Positions 57,893 to 64,000 of a stretch of 64,000 nucleotides of DNA are shown here, in pieces; the first letter of the stretch is position 1; each line of letters opens with the position of its first letter. Origin of the DNA: Cellvibrio sp. UBA7671. GTDB taxonomy: Bacteria > Pseudomonadota > Gammaproteobacteria > Pseudomonadales > Cellvibrionaceae. The notes below the pieces were generated by a model. That model saw nothing but the letters and a program-made list of their open reading frames with translations, did not search any database and had not been told where the DNA came from. The stretch covers positions 1 through 64,000 of the forward strand of contig DLHJ01000015.1 of NCBI GenBank assembly GCA_002483145.1. Direction: 5' to 3'. The position numbers and the translations under genes were made by a program.

Positions 57893-58276
57893 TTAGCGGT
57901 AAATGTCCGCCGGATCTTTTAATACCGGCTCTACCGTCTGCCATTCGCCGTCTTTTAACACGCGATAAAAACAGGATTCACGACCAGTGTGACAAGCGAT
58001 ACCGCCCAGTTGTTCAACCTGTAGAACAACCACGTCTTCGTCGCAATCGAGGCGGATTTCATGCAATTTCTGGATGTGGCCAGAGGTCTCGCCTTTGTGC
58101 CACAACTGGTTGCGCGAGCGCGACCAGTAGACAGCTTCACCGCGGTCGGCCGAGAGTTGGAGGGATTCGCGATTCATCCAGGCCATCATCAAAATCCGGC
58201 CAGTTTTGGCATCTTGCGCGATGGCGGGAACCAAGCCATCAGCATTCCAATTAACGGTGTCTAACCAACTACTCAT
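57893..58276 (-). CDS. hisI: Phosphoribosyl-AMP cyclohydrolase
   Basis: HisI performs the third step of histidine synthesis. The 127-residue product has the active-site and metal motifs [43 protein letters not shown] and [14 protein letters not shown], with the zinc-binding cysteines. In this genome hisI and hisE are separate genes, unlike the fused form of enterics. Confidence 0.96.
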   Translation of the reverse strand: MSSWLDTVNWNADGLVPAIAQDAKTGRILMMAWMNRESLQLSADRGEAVYWSRSRNQLWHKGETSGHIQKLHEIRLDCDEDVVVLQVEQLGGIACHTGRESCFYRVLKDGEWQTVEPVLKDPADIYR

Positions 58277-58294
58277 AAATTGCTCTGTAGAATC

Positions 58295-59167
58295 TTACGT
58301 CATATTTTGTGCGCGCAATGCTTTTATTAGGTTAGCGCGCAAATGTTGCAAGTTGACGGTACCGATGACGGCACTGGTTACCCCGGGATGAGCGTAGGCA
58401 AAATTCAGCGCGCTCTGGATGGGGTCTTGTTCTTGATCTCGTTCGAGATCCTGGTGTTCAGCGGAGCCTTGTGTTTCCTTCTGAACGGGAGGCGCATCAT
58501 GGCAGATATGACCGCTGGCGAGAACCTTTTTTAGCAAAACTGCCGCACCTTGTAACGCAGATTTTGCGATTACCGGCTCTTCGTCGGTGTAATTCGCATG
58601 GTACATCAGCATCACAGCATCACATACCTCAGCCGCAAGCAGCCCTCCCTCGAGGGTTTTGCTGGAAATGCCGAGGGCGCGAATCCATCCCTCTTGCTTG
58701 AGTTGCTGCAAAGTTTGCAGGGCACCGCTGTTGCACAGGATATCCAGATCATTGCCATCGGAGTGAATCATCACTAAATCGAGATAGTCGGTGCGCAAGC
58801 GGCGCAGGGAGCGCTCGACACTCATGCGGGTGTGTTTGGGGCTGAAATCAAAGTGGGATCGGCCTTCATCTGAGAATTTATCCTCCGTGAACTCTTCGCC
58901 AACTTTGGTGGAGATAACCCAGTTTTTGCGCTCCTTGCGCAGCAGGTCGCCGAGGCGCTCCTCGCTGTAGCCATAGGAGGGGGCGGTATCAACAAAGTTG
59001 ACCCCCATATCCCGCGCGCCATTGAGTAATTCACGCAATTGCTCATCGCTGGGTAGAGCAAACGGTTGTGGGTATTTCAGGCTCTGGGTGCGGCCAAATT
59101 TGACCGTCCCCAGACCAAAAGTGCTGATGTCTATGTCGGTACGCCCGAGGCGTTTACGCGGCATCAT
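58295..59167 (-). CDS. Aldo/keto reductase
   Basis: A 290-residue (beta/alpha)8 oxidoreductase, cytoplasmic and probably NADPH-dependent. Family marks are VDTAPSYGYSEERLG with the catalytic Tyr, the Asp before it, Lys in VISTKVGEE, and His in LDLVMIHSDGNDL. The substrate is unknown. It starts at the stop codon of the FAD oxidoreductase and ends 18 bases before hisI, so it is probably in one operon with both. Confidence 0.85.
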   Translation of the reverse strand: MMPRKRLGRTDIDISTFGLGTVKFGRTQSLKYPQPFALPSDEQLRELLNGARDMGVNFVDTAPSYGYSEERLGDLLRKERKNWVISTKVGEEFTEDKFSDEGRSHFDFSPKHTRMSVERSLRRLRTDYLDLVMIHSDGNDLDILCNSGALQTLQQLKQEGWIRALGISSKTLEGGLLAAEVCDAVMLMYHANYTDEEPVIAKSALQGAAVLLKKVLASGHICHDAPPVQKETQGSAEHQDLERDQEQDPIQSALNFAYAHPGVTSAVIGTVNLQHLRANLIKALRAQNMT

Positions 59168-60447
59168 TAATTGTCATCCTCTTCATCTGGCTCACGAAAA
59201 CGCAGCGCAAGCAGTTCCTCAGCGCTTATCGCTGGCGGAAATGCCAGTTCCCATGGGGTTTTGGCGAGGGAGACGTAGGGCAGATAATTATGCAGGTTGA
59301 TAGTACTTGCTGAGGGAGTTATGCCCGCGTCTTCCACTAACGCCAGCACTTGATTGGCGAGGTTGGGCGCCAGCGTGAGTTTGGTTGGCCAGCCGACGAG
59401 CAGGTTCACAGCACCATCTGCGGGTGCGATAAAGGCGTTGTCGGGGCGCACCAGCCCGGGCTGCAATGGCTCGGCGCGTGCGATGGGTAGGGTTGCCCAT
59501 TCAGCGCCATCCAGATTTACCCAGGGAATCAGGTCTTCCAGTTCCTGCTTGGCCAGCTCGATTAGCGCTTCCGGTGCCATGTCGGCACCTTTTTCCGCGA
59601 GGTTGCCGCCCAGATACCACACATGTGCACCATCTGGCAGGCGGTGGCTGGAGATAGTCAAGCGCGGAGTGGTCTCGCGACCGAGGCAATGACCGTAAAA
59701 ATCAAAGGGGTACAGATGCTTGACCATGACTTGTTGTAGCGGGCGCAGTTGCATCGCCGGGCTTTCCAGCCCCAACTGTTGCAGCAATTCCGCGTTGCCT
59801 TTGCCCGCAGTAAAGATAAAGCGCTGCGCATGTATCTCGATGGGTCGGTCAAGTGTATCAATCCGTAGGCTCACCAATCCCGCCACAGTCTGGTGCAATT
59901 GGGTTTTCGACCAATCGATCTGGAAGCAGTGCCCCTCAATGTTGTGAGCAAGATTAGCAACCAGGCTGGGCGCATCGATCACAAGGTCTTCCAGCCGATA
60001 AAGGCTGCCTGAAAAATCCTTGTTGCGCAGCAGTGGCGGGCGGCGATCCGGGTGTACCGGCTCGACCCGGCCGCGGGTGATTTTGCTGGCGAGAAAGCCG
60101 GTCAGCTTGCTACCCAGATCATCACCCGACCACATAAAAAAGTGGTCACTGAGAATACGTGTATGGCGCAAATCAACATCGCCTTCACCACACAGGCAGG
60201 CGCGCCAGTGTTTGGGCATTTCGGCGATGGCTTCGGAGGCGCCGGTCAGCGCACCGGCGAGCGTGTATTTCATGCCGCCGTGGATCATGCCCTGTGAGGC
60301 GAGGGTTTGGTCGCTGCCGAGCGCTTTGGCTTCAAATAATGCGATGCTGAACCCGGCACTTTTGGCGCGGTTGGCCAGCCAGAGCCCGGCAACGCCGCCG
60401 CCGATTATGGCCAGATCGAGATGGATGCTAAGCGGGGCTTGGCTCAT
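59167..60447 (-). CDS. FAD-dependent oxidoreductase (DAO/GlpD-like)
   Basis: A 426-residue flavoprotein of the D-amino-acid oxidase superfamily. The FAD motif is LAIIGGGVAGLWLANRAKSAG near residues 12-32, then the second segment SQGMIHGGMKYTLAG, and a late GWPTKLTLAPNLANQVLALVED. The substrate is unknown; the Ala/Gly-rich region and gene pairing with an aldo/keto reductase suggest a small hydroxy or amino compound. First gene of a probable seven-gene operon ending in tatC. Confidence 0.8.
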   Translation of the reverse strand: MSQAPLSIHLDLAIIGGGVAGLWLANRAKSAGFSIALFEAKALGSDQTLASQGMIHGGMKYTLAGALTGASEAIAEMPKHWRACLCGEGDVDLRHTRILSDHFFMWSGDDLGSKLTGFLASKITRGRVEPVHPDRRPPLLRNKDFSGSLYRLEDLVIDAPSLVANLAHNIEGHCFQIDWSKTQLHQTVAGLVSLRIDTLDRPIEIHAQRFIFTAGKGNAELLQQLGLESPAMQLRPLQQVMVKHLYPFDFYGHCLGRETTPRLTISSHRLPDGAHVWYLGGNLAEKGADMAPEALIELAKQELEDLIPWVNLDGAEWATLPIARAEPLQPGLVRPDNAFIAPADGAVNLLVGWPTKLTLAPNLANQVLALVEDAGITPSASTINLHNYLPYVSLAKTPWELAFPPAISAEELLALRFREPDEEDDN

Positions 60448-60589
60448 GGGTAGTGCGATTCCGTCAATGGCTAAGGCGCTGATTCAAAAGGGGCGCGCAG
60501 TATAAGTCTTTCGCGCTCGAATTACCCTTGCAGTGGCAGCGGGTTCTACTGCTAATATGCACAAAAATTTTACGGGTATGCAGAGCGCA

Positions 60590-61474
60590 ATGTCATTCAA
60601 GTTATTGTTAACCGATGTAACTTCCCCGCTAGGCAAAGCGCTGGAACACGAGTTGGAGCGCGAGCCGTTCAAGCTGCTGGTGCCCGCTGCGGCCGAATTG
60701 GATTGGTCTGATGTGCAGAGTCTGAAAACCTACCTGCAAAAACACCAGCCGGATTTGATAGTGAATTGCCGCGGCTGGGAAGAGGCCTTTTACTCGGGGG
60801 GCCAGGCTGCACTTATCAACACTGCCCGCGAATTGGCACAGGCTTGCGCCGAAGTGCAGATCCCCCTGATCCACCTCTCCAGCTATACCGTGTTCGGCGG
60901 CGATGGCAAAGGGACGCACAGTGAAAAAGACCCGGTCGCGCCGCTCAATGACTCCGGGCGGGCATTTGCTGAGGCGGAACAGGTAATTGCAGCGTCGGTG
61001 CCCAAACATATCATTTTGCGTTTGAGTTGGGTGATTGGCGCTTATGGGGATAATTTGCTCACACGTCTGCTCAGTTCATTTCTCGCTGGTGCGTCTGTTA
61101 CCGTCAATCGCCGTTTGCGCGGAGCTCCTACGGCGCTCTCTGATGCCGCGCGTGTCGCTGTCGCCATGAGCAAACAAATCTATTGCGGCGCGGACAATTG
61201 GGGAGTTATGCATTACTGCAGCAGTGATGCCTGCACTGAAGACGAATTCGCCGAACAGTTGTTGCAATTGCTTATCCAACAACAACTGCTTACCGCCGAA
61301 CCCAGTATAAGTCTGGTCGATAGCGACCCCACCGACGAACCCCTCAGTGCCATCCTCGGCTGTCGCCGCGCGCGCGATTACTTTGGCATCCAGGCACGTT
61401 CGTGGCGCCCGAGTTTATTGCCGCTGGTAAAACAGTGGCTGCATAACCGTGAGCAGATTAAAGCGGCGCAGTAG
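60590..61474 (+). CDS. RmlD/SDR-like protein lacking the usual catalytic motifs
   Basis: A 294-residue protein from ATG 60590 (MSFKLLLTDVTSPLG); in-frame ATGs at 60578 and 60557 are alternatives. The fold resembles dTDP-4-dehydrorhamnose reductase: QPDLIVNCRGWEEA, IPLIHLSSYTVFGGDGKGTHSEKDPVAPLNDSGRAFAEAEQ, then LRLSWVIGAYGDN. The glycine motif GxxGxxG is degenerate (TDVTSPLG), and the YxxxK pair is replaced by FAEAE. It probably binds nucleotide poorly and may be a regulatory or scaffold relative. Transcribed divergently from the FAD oxidoreductase. Confidence 0.65.
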   Translation: MSFKLLLTDVTSPLGKALEHELEREPFKLLVPAAAELDWSDVQSLKTYLQKHQPDLIVNCRGWEEAFYSGGQAALINTARELAQACAEVQIPLIHLSSYTVFGGDGKGTHSEKDPVAPLNDSGRAFAEAEQVIAASVPKHIILRLSWVIGAYGDNLLTRLLSSFLAGASVTVNRRLRGAPTALSDAARVAVAMSKQIYCGADNWGVMHYCSSDACTEDEFAEQLLQLLIQQQLLTAEPSISLVDSDPTDEPLSAILGCRRARDYFGIQARSWRPSLLPLVKQWLHNREQIKAAQ

Positions 61475-61490
61475 GTTTCTTCAGGCAATA

Positions 61491-61532
61491 AAAAACCTCG
61501 AGGCGCTGGTGCGGCTCGCGGTTTTTGTTTTT
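61491..61532 (+). terminator. Terminator after the RmlD-like gene
   Basis: AAAAACC-T-CGAG pairs with CTCG-C-GGTTTTT, followed by GTTTTT. It also lies before the convergent fabB. Confidence 0.75.
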
Positions 61533-61566
61533 ACGGTTGGGAGCGATTCAACGCGCTGAAATACCC

Positions 61567-62778
61567 TTATATTCTCTGGAATACGAGGGTCGCGTTTGTG
61601 CCGCCAAAACCAAAGCTGTTGGACATGACGCGATTCAGTTTCACACCGTCCTGACGCTTGAGTGCGATCGGCATGCCTTCTGCTTCCGGGTCGAGGGTTT
61701 CGATATTGGCCGAGGCACAGATAAAGTCATGCTCCATCATCAGCAGGCTGTAAATCGCCTCTTGTACGCCGGTGGCGCCGAGGCTGTGGCCGGTGAGGGA
61801 TTTGGTGGAGCTGATGGCGGGGATGTTAGCGCCAAAGGTTTCTTTGATGGCGCGCAATTCAGCTAAGTCGCCCACTGGGGTAGAGGTACCGTGGGAGTTG
61901 ATGTAGTCAATGTTGCCATCCACCGTTGCTAATGCTTGCTTCATGCAACGCACAGCGCCTTCGCCTGACGGGGCCACCATATCGTAGCCATCTGAGGTTG
62001 CGCCGTAGCCGACGATTTCGGCATAAATTTTCGCACCGCGCGCTTTGGCGTGTTCGTACTCTTCGATCACCAAACAGCCGCCGCCGCCCGCGATCACAAA
62101 GCCATCGCGATTAGCATCATATGCACGTGAGGCCTGGTCAGGGGTTTCGTTGTATTTGGTAGACAGTGCACCCATCGCATCGAACAGGGCGGTTAAGGTC
62201 CAATGTTCTTCTTCGCCGCCACCGGCGAAAACGATGTCTTGTTTGCCGAGCTGGATTTGCTCCAGGGCCACACCGATACAGTGGGCGCTGGTCGCACAGG
62301 CAGATGAAATCGAGTAGTTAACGCCTTTGATTTTGAACGGCGTTGCCAAACAGGCAGACGTGGTGCTGCCCATGGTTTGCGTTACGCGATAAGGGCCAAC
62401 ACGCTTCAATCCTTTTTCGCGCAAAATATCTGCCGCTTCCACCAGATTTTTGGAGGAGGCGCCGCCTGAACCCATGATGATGCCAGTGCGATCGTTGGAT
62501 ACCAGATCTTCACTTAAACCAGAGTCAGCAATAGCCTGTTCCATGGAAAGATAGGCATAGGCCGCCGCATCGCCCATAAAACGCAGCACTTTGCGATCGA
62601 TTAGCTCGGCCAGATTGATATCGATGGAGCCTGCAACATGGCTGCGAAAGCCCATTTCTTTGTATGCTTCCTGAAATTTGATACCGGAACGGCCAGCGCG
62701 CAATGCATCCAACACGGCATTTTTATCATTGCCCAGGCAGGACACAATTCCCATACCGGTAACAACAACGCGTTTCAT
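61567..62778 (-). CDS. fabB: 3-oxoacyl-[acyl-carrier-protein] synthase I
   Basis: FabB elongates acyl chains and is needed for the unsaturated branch. The 403-residue product has the thiolase fold with the active-site triad: Cys in [12 protein letters not shown], His in [11 protein letters not shown] and His in [23 protein letters not shown] is the conserved C-terminal loop. It follows fabA in the same direction with a 137-base gap, so it is probably co-transcribed. Confidence 0.96.
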   Translation of the reverse strand: MKRVVVTGMGIVSCLGNDKNAVLDALRAGRSGIKFQEAYKEMGFRSHVAGSIDINLAELIDRKVLRFMGDAAAYAYLSMEQAIADSGLSEDLVSNDRTGIIMGSGGASSKNLVEAADILREKGLKRVGPYRVTQTMGSTTSACLATPFKIKGVNYSISSACATSAHCIGVALEQIQLGKQDIVFAGGGEEEHWTLTALFDAMGALSTKYNETPDQASRAYDANRDGFVIAGGGGCLVIEEYEHAKARGAKIYAEIVGYGATSDGYDMVAPSGEGAVRCMKQALATVDGNIDYINSHGTSTPVGDLAELRAIKETFGANIPAISSTKSLTGHSLGATGVQEAIYSLLMMEHDFICASANIETLDPEAEGMPIALKRQDGVKLNRVMSNSFGFGGTNATLVFQRI

Positions 62779-62915
62779 AGGCTACCTCTTTCGTATTTAG
62801 CAACAGCGCCGGGCAACTAGTTTGCTTATGGCGTGCTTAAATCGGACGTGGTTAAAAAGGCGAGCATTATGCCATAAGCAGTCAAGCGCTCACCCGTTAT
62901 CATTATTGTGGACAG

Positions 62916-63437
62916 TTAAAAGCTGTCAGTGTTCTGGAACAGGCCAACGCGCAGGTCGTGGGCGAAATAAATATCCTTGCCATCGCAGGAAACGCGGCCA
63001 TCGGCGATGCCCATAATCAGCTTGCGTTCGATCACACGCTTCAAATTGATGTGGTAAGTGATTTTCTTGGCGGTCGGCAAGATTTGGCCAGTGAACTTGA
63101 CCTCGCCACAGCCTAGTGCGCGGCCGCGGCCGGGATTGCCTTTCCAGCCGAGGAAAAAGCCAACCAATTGCCACATGGCATCCAGGCCCAGGCAGCCGGG
63201 CATTACCGGATCACCTGGGAAGTGGCAGTCAAAGAACCACAAGTCAGGGCTGATATCCAACTCGGCAATAATCTCACCTTTACCGAACTCACCGCCGGTT
63301 TGGGCGATGTGCACTACGCGATCCAGCATTAACATATTGGGCTTGGGCAATTGTGCGTTGCCTGGGCCGAACAATTTGCCGTCGCCACAGAGGAGCAGGT
63401 CTTCGCGGCTGTAGGAGCTTTTAGGTTCAAAGGTCAT
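62916..63437 (-). CDS. fabA: 3-hydroxydecanoyl-[acyl-carrier-protein] dehydratase/isomerase
   Basis: FabA makes the cis-3-decenoyl intermediate of unsaturated fatty acids. ATG 63437 gives 173 residues (172 in E. coli) starting [20 protein letters not shown]. The hot-dog fold active site is intact: His in [14 protein letters not shown] and Asp in [16 protein letters not shown] longer upstream frame adds 16 non-family residues and is rejected. Confidence 0.96.
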   Translation of the reverse strand: MTFEPKSSYSREDLLLCGDGKLFGPGNAQLPKPNMLMLDRVVHIAQTGGEFGKGEIIAELDISPDLWFFDCHFPGDPVMPGCLGLDAMWQLVGFFLGWKGNPGRGRALGCGEVKFTGQILPTAKKITYHINLKRVIERKLIMGIADGRVSCDGKDIYFAHDLRVGLFQNTDSF

Positions 63438-63574
63438 GGATTTTACTCTGCTAGTGATCATCGAGCACGGGCAAGGCCCGCGCAAAAGTGCGCCATTCTA
63501 ACCGCTGTGGCTCAGTTGTCCAGTTAGACGGGCGCCAGTTGCATGTGTTGCTGGCATTGATTATTGGTAATTAG

Positions 63575-64000
63575 TTAGAAGCTGCGTGCCAGTGAGAACT
63601 CGGCTAATTGCTTCATTGCGGTGGTGTAAGTGTTGTCTGGCAATTGTTGCAATTGGATGAGCGCCTGCTGCACTTGTTGCTGTGCTGCCTCCAGCGTGTA
63701 GGCCATGCCACCGGTGGCATGGACGATCTCCAAGACGGCGGGCAGCAGGCTCGCATCACCGGTGCGGATGGCGTTGGCGATGGTGTCGGCCTGCGCGGGA
63801 GTGCCGGTACGCATGGCGTGAATCAGGGGCAGGGTGGGCTTGCCTTCGGCCAAATCATCGCCGACATTTTTCCCTAAGGTGGCGGCATCGCCGGTGTAAT
63901 CCAATGCATCGTCTACCAGTTGGAAGGCGACGCCGACATGACGGCCATACAGCCGCAATGCCTCGCGTTGCATGGGTGTTGCACCACATTGCACGGCGGC
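63575..64000 (-). CDS. ispB: Octaprenyl diphosphate synthase-type polyprenyl synthetase, C-terminal part
   Basis: The frame is open to the right edge of the window, so the N-terminal part lies outside. The visible part contains FQLVDDALDYTGDAATLGKNVGDDLAEGKPTLPLIHA, with the second aspartate-rich motif DDxxD and the following conserved GDDLxEGKPTLP loop. It should make the isoprenoid side chain of ubiquinone. The gene symbol is inferred from these motifs; IspA is less likely. Confidence 0.8.
   Translation of the reverse strand, partial: AAVQCGATPMQREALRLYGRHVGVAFQLVDDALDYTGDAATLGKNVGDDLAEGKPTLPLIHAMRTGTPAQADTIANAIRTGDASLLPAVLEIVHATGGMAYTLEAAQQQVQQALIQLQQLPDNTYTTAMKQLAEFSLARSF

Overview
The window looks like a chromosomal segment of a polysaccharide-degrading gammaproteobacterium close to Cellvibrio (Cellvibrionaceae). 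This is an inference from three things: Pseudomonas-like ribosomal, RpoA, UvrA, SSB, Tat and Fab proteins; TonB-dependent receptors of the Xanthomonas/Caulobacter type next to many glycoside hydrolases; and GlyGly-CTERM and PEP-CTERM-like protein tails. No database search was possible.

Region 1 (1-14187, + strand) is the ribosomal superoperon. It begins with the last codons of a probable tuf, followed by S10 (rpsJ to rpsQ), spc (rplN to rpmJ, with secY) and alpha (rpsM to rplQ). A near-consensus sigma70 promoter precedes rpsJ, a terminator and a second promoter separate rpmJ from rpsM, and a strong hairpin lies between rpoA and rplQ. rpmJ (38 codons) is annotated here as well.

Region 2 (14188-25410 and the lipoprotein after it) begins with an apparently undescribed small RNA of the CsrB/RsmZ type: nine GGA motifs, several in hairpin loops, ending in its own intrinsic terminator. 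Then come uvrA (-), a YajR-like MFS carrier, ssb, a periplasmic binding-protein-like gene, and an export-type ABC system (adaptor, ATPase, two MacB/FtsX permeases) followed by a lipoprotein. A secreted trypsin-like protease with a PEP-CTERM-like tail follows.

Region 3 (27472-51841) is an alpha-glucan (starch, maltodextrin, pullulan) utilisation locus. It holds a LacI-family regulator, an MFS sugar transporter, a GH15 glucoamylase lipoprotein, a GH13 alpha-glucosidase, a TonB-dependent receptor, a flavin-dependent (tryptophan-type) halogenase homologue, two more GH13 enzymes, a large pullulanase with three C-terminal X25-like repeats, and a second TonB receptor. Eight copies of a palindrome centred on ATACGTAT stand before the four transcription units. 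At three of these promoters the nearest copy is centred exactly 12.5 bp upstream of the first base of the inferred -35 box, and about 9.5 bp at the fourth. That is the position expected of an activator. The simplest model is that the LacI-family protein switches on extracellular hydrolysis (pullulanase), outer-membrane uptake (two receptors), periplasmic trimming (glucoamylase and GH13 enzymes), inner-membrane import (MFS) and cytoplasmic glucose release (alpha-glucosidase).

Region 4 (51931-55879) is accessory: an AT-rich Rhs tip fragment ending in what looks like a truncated EndoU nuclease domain with a MafI-like partner gene, a secreted beta-propeller-type surface protein with a GlyGly-CTERM tail, a CYTH phosphatase, and a small DUF2061 membrane protein behind a near-perfect Fur box.

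Region 5 (55892-64000, mostly - strand) is housekeeping: an FAD oxidoreductase, aldo/keto reductase, hisI, hisE, tatA, tatB, tatC operon; an unusual RmlD-like protein on the + strand; fabA-fabB; and the C-terminal part of an octaprenyl diphosphate synthase cut by the window edge. No tRNA, rRNA, CRISPR array or insertion sequence was recognised.
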